From CAIXZV01 sp963697365 (GTDB lineage: Bacteria > Chloroflexota > Limnocylindria > Limnocylindrales > CSP1-4), in assembly GCA_963697365.1 (NCBI GenBank), contig CAVONT010000017.1:310001-374000 (forward strand): 64,000 nucleotides of DNA, given 5' to 3'. Below, piece after piece: positions 8,951-18,781 of this stretch. The position numbers and the translations under genes are program-made. Position 1 is the first letter of the stretch; every line of letters begins with the position of its first letter. The notes beneath the pieces are model-generated. The model saw only the letters and a list, made by a program, of their open reading frames with translations, was not told the origin of the DNA and made no database searches.

Positions 8951-9230
8951 CGCACCAGGTGGGAGCTATTCGCGAGCACCTGCGATACCGCCCACCACGT
9001 GCGCGGTAACCCGTTGCCGGTCCCCCTGGGCCCGCCATACGCCCACCAGATGAGACATAGCGCAACAAGGTGGCGGAGCACATCCGCTAGTTCCCACCTG
9101 GTGCGAACAAGCGCAGGTCGAGGGCCAGAGTCCCGCCTGATTGCGATGAGGCCCCGCACAACGGCGCGACGCCCGGCCCCGTCGTGCAGGGACGGTGAGC
9201 GCCTCGTCCGTTTGCGCCCACCTGGCGGGA
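8951..9230. repeat. Cluster of degenerate CGCACCAGGTGGGA-like elements
   Basis: The 668-bp gap between the dehydrogenase and the ABC operon contains no convincing gene. It has repeated variants of one short element: CGCACCAGGTGGGA (8951-8964), CGCCCACCAGATGAGA (9040-9055), CGCAACAAGGTGGCGGA (9061-9077), TCCCACCTGGTGCG in inverse orientation (9092-9105), TCCCGCCTGATTGCG (9131-9145) and GCGCCCACCTGGCGGGA (9214-9230). The first and fourth are exact inverse complements. Some copies share flanks such as CATACGC before and TA after. Function unknown. Confidence 0.65.
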
Positions 9231-9429
9231 ATTGAGAATCCTGGCGGCGATGCCCGCCCTGCGGCCGCCGCGGTCGGGTCCCGCCGGGTGCCGGACGCCG
9301 GGCCGTGGGCTCACCAACGCCGGGCTGTGCGCGAACGGACCATCACCACTGCCGCTCCCACCGCGAAGCGGGTCGGGAGAGCCGCGAGCGCAACCGTCCG
9401 GAAACCCTGCGACAACGCGTTGCAAACCC

Positions 9430-9480
9430 TTGACGGCTGCGGTATGGTGCCGCATGTTACCGATAACCGATACCGGTAAC
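9430..9480 (+). promoter_or_regulatory. Promoter and LacI-type operator of the ABC operon
   Basis: TTGACG (9430-9435) is a good -35 box; CATGTT (9453-9458) stands 17 bases downstream as a weak -10. An inverted repeat follows at once: arms GTTACCGATA (9456-9465) and TACCGGTAAC (9471-9480), with one mismatch. It overlaps the -10 and start region, the classic repressor position. The LacI gene at 13307 is the likely regulator. Confidence 0.6.
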
Positions 9481-9532
9481 ACAACCTTGCCGACACTTGG
9501 TCGGCCGCCGCTCCCCCCGCAGAGGAACAGCG

Positions 9533-11060
9533 ATGGGCGAAGCACCCGCGATGGGCGATCTCCTGGTCGAGATGACGGACATCTCCAAGAGCTTCCCCGG
9601 CGTGCACGCGCTCGACAACGCCCGCTTCGAGCTCCGGCGCGGGGAGGTCCACGCGCTCGTCGGTGAGAACGGCGCCGGCAAGTCCACGCTGATGAAGGTC
9701 CTCGCGGGCATCTACAAGCGCGACGGCGGCTCCATCCGGGTCAAGGGCGAGGAGGTCGAGATCGCCAACCCCAAGGCCGCCCAGGACCTCGGGATCGCGA
9801 TCATCCACCAGGAGCTCAACCTCGCTGGCCACCTCACCGTCGCCCAGAACATCTTCATCGGGCGCGAGCCGCGTCGCGGGTTCGTCCTCAACGAGAAGGC
9901 GCTGAACCGCAAGGCCGAGGAGCTGTTCGAGGAGCTCCACATCCACCTCGACCCGCGCGCCCGCGTCTCGAGCCTCGCGGTGGCCCAGCAGCAGATGGTG
10001 GAGATCGCCAAGGCGTTCTCGTACAACCCTGACGTCCTGATCATGGACGAGCCGACGGCCGCTCTCACCGAGACCGAGATCGACGAGCTCTTCCGCATCA
10101 CGCGCCACCTGCGCGAGCGCGGCCACGGCATCGTGCACATCTCGCACCGCCTCGAGGAGCTCAAGAAGATCTCCGACCGCGTCACGGTCATGCGGGACGG
10201 CCGGTTCATCGACACGGTCATCACCGCCGACGTCGGGATCCAGGACATCATCGCGATGATGGTCGGCCGGACGATCTTCGAGGAGGCGCCGGACCTGCCC
10301 GAGAACCCCAGCCAGGAGGTCGTCCTCGAGGTCCGCAACCTCAACCGCGGCCGGGTGATCCGTGACGTCAGCTTCCAGCTGCGCAGGGGCGAGATCCTCG
10401 GCGTCGCCGGTCTCGTCGGCGCCGGACGGACCGAGGTCATGCGCGCGGTGTTCGGCGCGGACCCGCACGACTCCGGTGAGATCCTCGTCCACGGCAAGAC
10501 GGTGACCATCCGGTCCCCGCGCGAAGCGGTCGCGAGCGGCATCGCCTACCTGTCCGAGGATCGCAAGCGCTACGGCCTCGCACTCCCGATGGATGTCGAG
10601 GCCAACACGGCGATGGCCAGCCTGCGCAAGTTCACCGGGCCCCTGGGCACCATCAGGTTCGCCCGCACGAGGCAGAACGCGCTCACGTACGTCGAGAGCC
10701 TCGCGATCAAGACGCCGGGCATCAAGCAGAGGGTCAAGAACCTGTCGGGCGGCAACCAGCAGAAGGTGGTCATCGCCAAGTGGCTGACCGCCGACACCGA
10801 CATCCTGATCTTCGACGAGCCCACCCGCGGCATCGACGTCGGCGCCAAGAGCGAGATCTACCACCTCCTCAACGAGCTGGCCCGCCAGGGCAAGTCCGTG
10901 ATCATGATCAGCTCCGAGCTGCCCGAGATCCTGCGCATGAGCCACCGGATCATCGTCATGTGCGAGGGCCGGATCACCGGGCGAGCTCATGGCCGGCGAG
11001 GCCACCCAGGAGCGGATCATGACGTTCGCCACCCAGCGCGAATCGATCGCGGCCGCCTGA
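9533..11060 (+). CDS. Sugar ABC transporter ATPase, RbsA/XylG type with two ATPase domains (frameshift near the end)
   Basis: Energises import of a monosaccharide. Domain 1 has Walker A GENGAGKSTLMK (near residue 46), Walker B DVLIMDEPTAA and VHISHRLEEL. Domain 2 has GVAGLVGAGRTEVM, LSGGNQQKVVIAKWL and Walker B ILIFDEPTRGIDVG. The start ATG at 9533 has AGAGGA upstream. The reading frame is lost about 25 residues before the end: an extra G near 10978 (ACCGGGCGAGCTC) hides the tail GELMAGEATQERIMTF, which ends at 11060. It is first in an operon with permease and binding protein. The associated fucose genes suggest L-fucose or a related deoxy sugar, which is inference. Confidence 0.9.
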
Positions 11061-11107
11061 CCACCGATGCAGACCACGAGAACCGAGCAGACGAGGGCAG
11101 CAGTCAC

Positions 11108-12095
11108 ATGGCGATGACGACCGGAGCCGGCAAGTCGCGGTTCAAGACCGCCCTCGGCGGCGACTCGCTCCAGCAGGTGCTGGCGCTGGGTGGCCTGCTG
11201 ATCCTGCTCGTGTTCTTCTCGGCGATCTCGAGCGCCGTTCCGGACGGTCGACAACTACATCTCGATCCTCGTTGCCACCGCCGTCAACGGCGTCCTGGCG
11301 ATGGGCGTGACGTTCGTCATCATCACCGGCGGCATCGACCTGTCGGTCGGCACCACGATGACCTTCGCCTCGGTATGCATGGGCATCGTCGTCACCAACG
11401 CGGGCCTGCCGCTGCCGCTCGGCATCGCGGCGGCGCTCCTCGCCGGCATGTCCGTCGGCCTCGTGAACGGCATGCTCATCGCGAAGGCGAAGCTGCCGCC
11501 GTTCATCGCCACCCTCGGCATGCTGAACGTGACCCGTGGCCTCGCCCAGATCCTCTCGGACGTCAAGCCGATCTACTTCGACGGGACGCCGGCGTTCTAC
11601 GAGTTCTTCATGGGCAAGTTCATCCTGGGCATCCCGAACACCGTGTTCATCATGTTCGGGGCGGCCATCGTCGCCAGCCTGATCCTCACCAAGACGACCC
11701 TCGGACGCTACGCCTTCGCCCTCGGCTCGAACGAGGAGGCGACCCGCCTCTCCGGCGTCAACGTGGACCGCTGGAAGATCGCCGTCTACACGTTGGGCGG
11801 CTTCTTCTCCGGCCTCGCGGGCGTCCTCATCGCCTCGCGCATGAACTCGGCCCAGCCCTCGGTCGGCATGGGCTACGAGCTTGATGCGATCGCCGCGGCC
11901 GTTATCGGCGGCACGTCCCTGTCGGGCGGCGAGGGCAGCATCTTCGGCACGATCATCGGCGCGTTCATCATCAGCACGCTGACGATCGGCCTGTCCATCA
12001 TCGGTGTCCCCGACCAGTGGAAGCTGGTGATCACGGGCCTCGTGGTCATCGGCGCCGTCTGGCTCGACATCGCCCGTCGCCGCCGGCGCGGGTAG
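11108..12095 (+). CDS. Sugar ABC transporter permease, RbsC type (one frameshift)
   Basis: Membrane component of the importer with eight or more hydrophobic spans. After an N-terminal helix (LQQVLALGGLLILLVFFSA) the frame shifts by one extra base near 11242 and resumes TVDNYISILVATAVNGVLAM, then GVTFVIITGGIDLSVGTTM, the conserved RbsC signature. The loop GSNEEATRLSGVNVDRWKI is the ATPase-coupling region, and AVIGGTSLSGGEGSIFGTIIG closes the core. The gene ends in a basic tail (RRRRRG). It lies 47 bases downstream of the ATPase gene and 101 bases upstream of the binding protein gene. Confidence 0.9.
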
Positions 12096-12196
12096 CCATC
12101 GGGCTCCGGCCCCATCCCCATCGGACCAGGCGCCGGTCGGCTGACCATTCGGCAGCCCCGGTACAGCAGGTCAACCACCACTCATGGAGGAGGAGC

Positions 12197-13192
12197 ATGA
12201 AGCTCACTCGTTACATTGCCCCGGTCGCGGGCGCGATCGTTGCAGCATCCGTTCTCGCCGCGTGCGGCAGCGGCAGCACGGCAACGACGGCTCCGGCCGA
12301 GTCGGCGGCGGCCGGCGGCGACGCGCCGTACATCGCCATCGTCTCCAAGGGCTCGCAGCACCAGTTCTGGCAGGCCGTCCAGAAGGGCGCCACCGACGAG
12401 GCTGCGAAGCTCGGCGCAACGATCACCTACGAGGGCCCGGCGTCCGAGTCCGAGGTCGACAAGCAGCTCACCATGCTGCAGACGGCGCTCGACAAGAAGC
12501 CCGCGGCGATCTGCTTCGCCGCCCTCGACAGCAAGGCTGCCACGCCGCTCCTGGAGAAGGCCAAGGCTGCCGGCATCCCGGTCGTCGGCTTCGACTCCGG
12601 CGTTGACAGCGACATCCCGGTGACCACCGTCACCACCGACAATGCGAAGGCCGCCGGCGAGGCTGCCGACCAGATGGCGAAGCTCATCGGCGACGCCGGC
12701 AAGGTCGCGGTCATCGTTCACGACCAGACCTCGCGCACGGGCATCGACCGCCGCGACGGGTTCGTCAACCAGGTCAAGGCCAAGTACCCGAACATCGAAG
12801 TCGTCGCGATCGAGTACGGCGCGGGCGACCCGGTCAAGTCGGCTGACCTCGCCAAGGCGATCATGACGGCCAACCCGGACCTCAAGGGCTTCTTCGGCGC
12901 CAACGAGGGCTCCATCAAGGGCGTCCTCAACGCGCTCAAGGAGACCGGCAACCCCGGCAAGATCGTGGCCATCGGCTACGACTCCGGCGAGCAGCAGATC
13001 ACCGCGATCAAGGACGGCACCCAGGCCGGCGCGATCACCCAGAACCCCATCGGCATCGGCGCCAAGTGCGTCTCGGCCGCGATGGACGCCATCAACGGCA
13101 AGTCGATGGAGAAGATCATCGACACCGGCTACTACTGGTACGACAAGACCAACATCGACGCCCCCGAGATCCAGGCGGTCCTCTACCAGTAA
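12197..13192 (+). CDS. Sugar-binding lipoprotein of the ABC importer, RbsB/type-I periplasmic family
   Basis: Captures the sugar outside the membrane. Signal peptide with lipobox VLAACG (lipidated Cys23), then a short Ser/Ala-rich tether and the binding fold: IAIVSKGSQHQFWQAVQKGA at the start, VVGFDSGVDSDIPVTTVTTDN in the first lobe, FFGANEGSIKGVLNALKE and IVAIGYDSGEQQITAI in the second. 331 residues, intact. The Shine-Dalgarno sequence GGAGGAGGA is very strong, fitting the high dosage needed for binding proteins. Followed by a terminator, so it closes the ATPase-permease-binding protein operon. Confidence 0.93.
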   Translation: MKLTRYIAPVAGAIVAASVLAACGSGSTATTAPAESAAAGGDAPYIAIVSKGSQHQFWQAVQKGATDEAAKLGATITYEGPASESEVDKQLTMLQTALDKKPAAICFAALDSKAATPLLEKAKAAGIPVVGFDSGVDSDIPVTTVTTDNAKAAGEAADQMAKLIGDAGKVAVIVHDQTSRTGIDRRDGFVNQVKAKYPNIEVVAIEYGAGDPVKSADLAKAIMTANPDLKGFFGANEGSIKGVLNALKETGNPGKIVAIGYDSGEQQITAIKDGTQAGAITQNPIGIGAKCVSAAMDAINGKSMEKIIDTGYYWYDKTNIDAPEIQAVLYQ

Positions 13193-13226
13193 TCCGATCG
13201 GCTTCGGCCTGATCTGAGCGAACGTC

Positions 13227-13259
13227 TCGGGGGCTGCCCGCACCGCGGACAGCCCCCGA
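13227..13259 (+). terminator. Rho-independent terminator after the ABC operon
   Basis: A perfect 10-bp stem, TCGGGGGCTG (13227-13236) and CAGCCCCCGA (13250-13259), with a 13-nt loop, sits 35 bases after the binding-protein stop. There is no T tract, as is common in GC-rich genomes. Confidence 0.75.
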
Positions 13260-13306
13260 ACACCAACCGGCCCGTCCCTCCTTCCGAGCCAGGTACCACT
13301 CTCCAG

Positions 13307-14410
13307 ATGAGCACCATCAGCGACGTCGCCCGGCATGCCGGCGTGTCCACGATGACCGTCTCGCGTGTCGTGAACGGCACCGGGTACACCAGCGCCGAGA
13401 CCCGCGCCCGCGTGGAGGCGGCGATCGACGAGCTGGGCTACGTGCCCAACGCGCTGGCCCGCCAGCTGCGCTCCAAGCGCACGAAGTCCATCGCGCTGCT
13501 CGTCTCGGACATCTCCAACCCGTTCTTCACCACGATCGCCCGCGGCGTCGAGGACTTCTTCGTCAGCCACGGGTACTCGGTGATGTTCTGCAACACCGAC
13601 GAGGATGCGGCAGAGGAGGAGCGGTACCTCCTGATGCTCATCGAGCGCCAGATCGACGGCGTGCTCCTCGTCCCCGCGCGCAGCTCGGGCGAGTCCTTCG
13701 AGCTCCTGCACGCGCACGGCGTGCCCGTGGTCGTCATCGACCGCCGCGTCGCCACCCGCAACGTCGACAGCGTCCGCTGCGACTCCGAGGCCGGCGCCCA
13801 CGCCCTGGTCCAGCACCTCGTGGAGCTCGGCCATCGGCGGATCGCGGTGCTGACCGGGTCGGAATCCATCTCAACCTCCGCGGATCGCGTCGCGGGCGCC
13901 CGCCGTGCCCTCCAAGAGGCCGGCCTGGAGCTGCCCGATGACCTGGTCCACTACGGCGGCTTCAACTACGGCAAGAGCAACCAGGCCGACGGCCACCGGA
14001 TGGCGCTCGAGATGCTGGCCGTCCCAGGCGACCGCCCGACCGCGGTCCTCTGCGCCAACAACTTCATCGGCTTCGGCGCCCTTCGCGCGCTGCGCGAGTC
14101 GGGCCTGCGGGTGCCGGACCAGATCTCGGTGGTGGCCTTCGACGACCTGCCCGAGGAGTGGATCGCCGAGCCGTTCCTGACCGTCGCGCGCCAGCCGGCC
14201 TACGAGATCGGCTACCGGGCGGCGACGCTCCTGATGGATCTCATCGCAGGGACCCGCCAGCCCGCAGGGGAGTCGGTCATCCTGCCGTTCGAGCTGATCA
14301 TCCGCCGCTCGAGCGCGCCGCCCCGCCATGTGGCAGCACCGGCCGACGAAACCCCGCGAGAACCCGCGAAGACGCGTCGAGCAGGCGCGGCGCTGGGGGC
14401 CCCGGCGTAG
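13307..14410 (+). CDS. LacI-family transcriptional regulator (1)
   Basis: DNA-binding repressor of 367 residues. The N-terminal helix-turn-helix STISDVARHAGVSTMTVSRVVNG and hinge YVPNALARQLRSKRTKSIALL are textbook. The effector domain is of the ribose-binding type (ISNPFFTTIARGVEDFF, RQIDGVLLVPAR, VELGHRRIAVLTG, FDDLPEEW). It ends with a basic, proline-rich tail of about 30 residues. No frameshift. Placed between the ABC operon and the fucose genes, it probably binds the inverted repeat at 9456-9480; that pairing is inference. Confidence 0.93.
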   Translation: MSTISDVARHAGVSTMTVSRVVNGTGYTSAETRARVEAAIDELGYVPNALARQLRSKRTKSIALLVSDISNPFFTTIARGVEDFFVSHGYSVMFCNTDEDAAEEERYLLMLIERQIDGVLLVPARSSGESFELLHAHGVPVVVIDRRVATRNVDSVRCDSEAGAHALVQHLVELGHRRIAVLTGSESISTSADRVAGARRALQEAGLELPDDLVHYGGFNYGKSNQADGHRMALEMLAVPGDRPTAVLCANNFIGFGALRALRESGLRVPDQISVVAFDDLPEEWIAEPFLTVARQPAYEIGYRAATLLMDLIAGTRQPAGESVILPFELIIRRSSAPPRHVAAPADETPREPAKTRRAGAALGAPA

Positions 14411-14454
14411 CGGCTTCATCGTGTTCCAGCCCGCTGATTGAACGAGGAGATCCC

Positions 14455-14874
14455 ATGCTCAAGACCCGCCTGCTCCACCCGGAGCTCCTCGCCGCGCTGG
14501 GCGAGGCCGGACACGGCGCCCAGGTGCTCATCGCGGACGGCAACTACCCGCTCGCAACGCGCTCCAACCCCGACGCCTACCGGGTGTTCTTGAACCTGGA
14601 GCCCGGCAAGCTGACGGTGACCGATGTCCTCGCGGTGATCGCCGACGCGATCCCCGTGGAGGCCGCCTACGTGATGGGGCCCGACGATGGCTCCGAGCCG
14701 TCGATCTACGAGGACTTCCGCACCCTGCTGCCGGACAACGAGCTCGAGCGGCTCGGGCGGTTCGAGTTCTACGACATGGCCCGCAGCTCCGACTGCGCGC
14801 TCGCCATCGCCACGGGCGAGCAGCGGATCTACGCCAACATCCTGCTCACGATCGGCGTGGTGATGCCCGAGTAG
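14455..14874 (+). CDS. fucU: L-fucose mutarotase, FucU/RbsD family
   Basis: Interconverts the anomers of fucose (or ribose) so the imported sugar suits the isomerase. 139 residues. MLKTRLLHPELLAALGEAGHG contains the conserved HPELL and catalytic GHG region, ADGNYP is the sugar-binding motif, and YDMARSSDCALAIATGEQRIYANILLTIG matches the C-terminal FucU signature, longer than that of RbsD. GAGGAGATC precedes the ATG. It sits directly before fucI, which supports fucose over ribose. Confidence 0.9.
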   Translation: MLKTRLLHPELLAALGEAGHGAQVLIADGNYPLATRSNPDAYRVFLNLEPGKLTVTDVLAVIADAIPVEAAYVMGPDDGSEPSIYEDFRTLLPDNELERLGRFEFYDMARSSDCALAIATGEQRIYANILLTIGVVMPE

Positions 14875-14924
14875 GGCGGCAGGCGAGCAACCACTTCCCG
14901 CGTCCCTCAAGCACGAGGCATGGC

Positions 14925-16736
14925 ATGACCAGCGTCAACACCTCCGGCCGCTTCGTCGGCGACTGGCCCAAGATCGGGATCCGCCCGGCCGTCGACGGCC
15001 GCTTCCACGGCGTGCGCGAGTCGCTCGAGGAGCAGACCCGCAACATGGCCCTCCGGACGGCGGAGCTCATCAGCAGCACCCTGCGGTACCCCGATGGCAG
15101 TCCCGTCGAGTGCGTGGTCCCCGACCACAACATCGGCGGCGTATACGAGGCCGCCAAGGTCGCCGAGCTGTTCCGCAAGGAGGGCGTCGGCGTCAGCCTC
15201 ACCATCACGCCCTGCTGGTGCTACGGCTCCGAGACCATGGACATGGACCCCCTGACGCCCAAGGCGGTCTGGGGCTTCAACGGCACGGAGCGTCCGGGCG
15301 CGGTCTATCTCGCCGCCGTCCTCGCCTCGCACACCCAGAAGGGCCTGCCCGCGTTCGGCATCTACGGGCGCAACGTGCAGGACGCCACCGACGGCACCAT
15401 CCCTGACGACGTCCAGGCGCGGATCCTGCGCTTCGCGAAGGCCGGCCTCGCCGCGGCGATCATGCAGGGCAAGTCCTACCTGTCCCTCGGCGGCGTGTCG
15501 ATGGGCATCGCCGGGTCCATCGTGGACCAGCCGTTCTTCGAGAAGTACCTGGGCATGCGCGTCGAGGCCGTCGACATGTCCGAGATCTACCGCCGGCTCG
15601 AGGAGGACGATCTACGACCCCGAGGAGTTCGAGAAGGGCCTCGCCTGGACGCGCGCCAACTGCCGCGAGGGGGTCGACTTCACGAACGCCCCTGAGAAGC
15701 AGAAGTCCCGCGAGGAGCTCGACGAGGACTGGGCGACGGTCGTCAAGATGTTCCTCATCACCCGCGACCTCCTGGTCGGCAACCCGCGCCTCGCGGAGCT
15801 GGGCCACAGGCGAGGAGGCGATGGGCCGCAACGCGATCCTGGGCGGCTTCCAGGGCCAGCGCCACTGGACCGACCACAGCCCCAACGGCGACTTCATGGA
15901 GGCGATGCTCAACTCCAGCTTCGACTGGAACGGGATCCGCGCGCCGCACATCTTCGCGACCGAGAACGACTCGCTCAACGGCGCGACGATGCTGCTCATG
16001 TACCTGCTCACCAACCGGGCCCAGATCTTCGCCGACGTGCGGACCTACTGGAGCCCGGAGGCGGTCGAGCGGGTCACCGGCTACAAGCCCGAGGGTCTCG
16101 CCGGCGACGGCTTCATCCACCTCATCAACTCCGGCGCGGCGACGCTCGATGCCACCGGCGCCATGACTGACGCCGACGGCGAGCCCGCGATGAAGCCGTA
16201 CTGGGAGATCACCGAGGGCGACGTCGAGGCGGCGCTCGCGGCGACCACCTGGTACCCGGCCGACCGTGGCTACTTCCGCGGCGGCGGCTACTCCAGCCAG
16301 TTACGTGTCCAAGGGCGGCATGCCCGTCACGATGGCCCGGATCAACCTGGTCAGCGGCCACGGTCCCGTGCTCCAGATCGCCGAGGGCTGGACGGTGGAG
16401 CTCCCGCAGGAGGTCCACGACATCCTCGACAAGCGCACCAACCCGACCTGGCCGACCCACTGGTTCGTGCCGCGCACGACCGGCGAGGGCGTGTTCCGCG
16501 ACGTCTACACGGTGATGGCCAACTGGGCCGCCAACCACGGCGCGATCAGCTACGGCCACATCGGCGCGGACCTGATCTCGCTGGCGTCGGTGCTGCGGAT
16601 CCCGGTCCACATGCACAACGTGCCCGAGGAGGACGTCTTCCGGCCGTCGGCCTGGGCGAACCTCGGCACGGCCGATCCGGAGGGCGCGGACTTCCGCGCC
16701 TGCGCCAACTTCGGCCCGCTGTACGGGCGCAAGTAG
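14925..16736 (+). CDS. fucI: L-fucose isomerase (three frameshifts)
   Basis: Mn-dependent ketol isomerase turning L-fucose into L-fuculose (also D-arabinose). About 603 codons against 591 in E. coli. The N-terminus has WPKIGIRPAVDGRFHGVRESLE, the middle YLSLGGVSMGIAGS and MGRNAILGGFQGQRHWTDH, the active-site part IFATENDSLNGATMLLMYLL, and the C-terminus GHIGADLISLASVLRIPVHMHN. Three +1 shifts (near 15608, 15810 and 16303) return the end to the original frame. No fuculokinase or fuculose-phosphate aldolase gene is in the window, so the lower pathway is elsewhere or different. Confidence 0.92.
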
Positions 16737-16760
16737 GCCTCCAGCTCCGCTCCTCCAGCG

Positions 16761-16796
16761 CGAAGCCCTCGTCCGCACCTGCGGGCGGGGGCTTCG
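16761..16796 (+). terminator. Terminator after fucI
   Basis: A 16-bp stem with two G-T pairs: CGAAGCCCTCGTCCGC (16761-16776) and GCGGGCGGGGGCTTCG (16781-16796), four-base loop ACCT, then TCCCTT. It begins 25 bases after the fucI stop. Confidence 0.85.
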
Positions 16797-16838
16797 TCCC
16801 TTCCGCTCCCTCGCAGCGGCAGTTCCGGATCGCGGTGC

Positions 16839-16884
16839 TTGACCGGGCTGGGCGTCCTGTTCTACTGTCATTCAATCGATTGAA
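16839..16884 (+). promoter_or_regulatory. Promoter with palindromic LacI-type operator before the SDR operon
   Basis: TTGACC (16839-16844), 18-base spacer, TACTGT (16863-16868), then the perfect 14-bp palindrome TTCAATCGATTGAA (16871-16884), centred on CG at the expected transcription start. The layout matches the promoter at 18685. Confidence 0.7.
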
Positions 16885-16923
16885 CGCTCGACGCCGCCAG
16901 CCGGCGGAGCGGGCGATCAGCAG

Positions 16924-17739
16924 ATGGAGGTCGAGAGGGTGGGACCCACGAGCCGGTTCTCCGGCCAGGTCGCCGTGGTCACCGGCGCTGCCCAGGGGAT
17001 CGGCCTGCGGGTGGCCGAGCGCCTGGCCGCCGAGGGTGCGTCCGTGGCGCTCTGGGACTACGACGGCGAGCGGGCCATCGCAGCGGCTCAGGCCATCGAC
17101 GCCGTAGGCGGGCCGGGCCAGGTCGCCGCGGGCATGCGCTGCGACGTCGCCTCCGAAACGGAGATCGAGGATGCCCTCGCCGCCACGATCGCCAGCGTCG
17201 GCCACCCCACGCTTGTCGTCGCCGCGGCGGGCATCTCGCGCATCGCCCCCTTCCTGGATGCCGACGCGGACGAGTTCCGGCAGGTCCTCGCGACCAACCT
17301 GACCGGCTGCTTCCTGACCATCCAGCGATGCGCTCGTGACATGGTCGCGCGTGGTGCGGGGGGCAGCATCGTCGCCCTGTCCAGCGTCGCCGGCCGCGGG
17401 CCACGGGCGGAGGCCGCGGCGTACGCGGCCAGCAAGGCGGGCGTCATCAGCATCGTCCGGTCCGCTGCCGTTGCGCTGGCCCGCAACAGCATCAATGTCA
17501 ACGCCGTGTGCCCCGGGATCGTGGACACGCCGATGACCTACCAGAACGCGCAGGCCAGGGCCAGTGCCCTGGGAATCGGCGCAGACGTTGCGCTCGCGAA
17601 CCTCGTGGACCGCATCCCGCTCGGCCGGATCGAGACGGCCGACGATGTCGCCGATGTCGTCCTGTTCCTCTGCTCGGGGGCAGCCGGCTACGTCACGGGC
17701 CAGGCCATCAACGCATGCGGAGGGCTCGAGTTCGACTGA
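16924..17739 (+). CDS. Short-chain dehydrogenase/reductase
   Basis: NAD(P)-dependent oxidoreductase of 271 residues. Cofactor motif VVTGAAQGIGLRVAERLA, acidic residue after the second strand (LWDYDGE) favouring NAD, VVAAAGIS, catalytic Ser in VALSSVAGRG, and Tyr167-x3-Lys171 in AAYAASKAGVISIV. The C-terminus has GRIETADDVADVVLFLCS. Beside fucose genes it could be a fucose or 2-keto-3-deoxy-fuconate dehydrogenase, but sequence alone does not settle the substrate. First gene of an operon controlled by the palindromic promoter just upstream. Confidence 0.88.
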   Translation: MEVERVGPTSRFSGQVAVVTGAAQGIGLRVAERLAAEGASVALWDYDGERAIAAAQAIDAVGGPGQVAAGMRCDVASETEIEDALAATIASVGHPTLVVAAAGISRIAPFLDADADEFRQVLATNLTGCFLTIQRCARDMVARGAGGSIVALSSVAGRGPRAEAAAYAASKAGVISIVRSAAVALARNSINVNAVCPGIVDTPMTYQNAQARASALGIGADVALANLVDRIPLGRIETADDVADVVLFLCSGAAGYVTGQAINACGGLEFD

Positions 17740-17808
17740 CAGGTCCGCTCCCACGGGCGGCGTCCAGCCGGCGTCCCGTCTTCACCCCGAGATCCCGAGG
17801 TCCTGCAC

Positions 17809-18309
17809 ATGCTTGGCGTCTGGCACTTCAGCTTCACCGTCTCCGACATCGATGGCGCGGTCGACTTCTACACCCGCCTCCTCGGGTTCGAGCTCGTCCA
17901 CCTGCAGCAGCAGTCCAACGAGTACACGCGGCGCCTCGTCGGCTACCCGGATGCCGACCTCCGCGTCGCCCAGCTCGCCGTGCCCGGCCAGCCGCGCGGC
18001 CTGTCGACGCACGACCTCGAGCTCGTCCAGTACGTGTCGCCCAGCGGCACGCGGGGCGACGACAACATCAAGAACCCGGGCCAGGGACACCTGGCGCTGG
18101 GCACCGAGGACATGGCGGCCGAGTACGCCCGCCTCGTGGAGGCGGGAGTCGAGTTCTTCTCGGAGCCCAACTACATCACCGCCGGCATCAACGAGGGCGG
18201 CTACGCGGTCTACTTCTGGGGGTTCGACCGCATCGTCCACGAGCTTGTGCAGCCGCCGAAGCACCGGCTCGACGCGCATCGCGAGCACCTCGCGCAAGGT
18301 GCGGCGTGA
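17809..18309 (+). CDS. VOC-superfamily protein (glyoxalase/extradiol dioxygenase fold)
   Basis: 166 residues built as two beta-alpha-beta-beta-beta modules. MLGVWHFSFTVSDIDGAVDFY has the typical N-terminal metal-ligand His. GQGHLALGTEDMAAEYARL opens the second module, and YAVYFWGFDRIVHELVQ carries the likely last metal ligand Glu. It could be an isomerase, epimerase or lyase on an acidic sugar derivative. Dioxygenase activity is less likely at this size. It lies between the SDR and the muconolactone-isomerase-like gene in the same transcription unit. Confidence 0.8.
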   Translation: MLGVWHFSFTVSDIDGAVDFYTRLLGFELVHLQQQSNEYTRRLVGYPDADLRVAQLAVPGQPRGLSTHDLELVQYVSPSGTRGDDNIKNPGQGHLALGTEDMAAEYARLVEAGVEFFSEPNYITAGINEGGYAVYFWGFDRIVHELVQPPKHRLDAHREHLAQGAA

Positions 18310-18352
18310 TGCGGATCCTCGACGGTACCCGCGAGCTGGTGGAGGAGGCGAC

Positions 18353-18688
18353 ATGGAGTTCCTCGTGACGATCGAGGTCCGCTGGCCGGACGCGCTGGAC
18401 GATGCGGCCAAGGCCAGGCTCACCGAGGCGGAGGGGGTGCGAGGCCGCGAGCTCGGGCAGCAGGGGACCATCCGCGCCATGTGGCGGATCCCGGGACGTC
18501 TCGCCAACGTGGGCATCTGGGCCGCCCGCGACGCGGACGAGCTGCACGCGGCGATCACGTCGCTGCCCCTGTGGCCGTACATGCGCGTGGAGGTCACGGC
18601 CCTCGCGACCCACTACCTCGCGCCGTCGCTCCCGTTCTTCGTGGAGCGTGGTGCAGCGTCCGCGGGGGAGGCAGGTACCGGTGGTTGA
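18353..18688 (+). CDS. Muconolactone delta-isomerase family protein
   Basis: A 111-residue ferredoxin-like-fold protein. MEFLVTIEVRWPDALDD opens with the family strand, then EGVRGRELGQQGTIRAMWRIPGRLANVGIWAARDADELHAAI and SLPLWPYMRVEVTALATH, which follow the muconolactone isomerase pattern closely. The classical enzyme moves a double bond in muconolactone in the beta-ketoadipate pathway. Here the neighbours are sugar enzymes, so it may act on a sugar-derived lactone (inference). GGAGGAGGC precedes the ATG at 18353. Its last codons overlap the next promoter's -35 box. Confidence 0.82.
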   Translation: MEFLVTIEVRWPDALDDAAKARLTEAEGVRGRELGQQGTIRAMWRIPGRLANVGIWAARDADELHAAITSLPLWPYMRVEVTALATHYLAPSLPFFVERGAASAGEAGTGG

Positions 18689-18728
18689 CCCGGCGCCGCG
18701 CGACCCCATACGATCAGGCAAACGTTTG
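18685..18728 (+). promoter_or_regulatory. Promoter with palindromic LacI-type operator before the E1 operon
   Basis: TTGACC (18685-18690), 18-base spacer, TACGAT (18709-18714), then the perfect palindrome CAAACGTTTG (18719-18728). Same -35, spacing and operator position as the promoter at 16839. The operon contains its own LacI gene (20768). Confidence 0.7.
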
Positions 18729-18781
18729 AACTGTCCAGGATCCGCGCGTCGTGCGGCGCGCGAGGAAGGCCCGAGGAGCCC

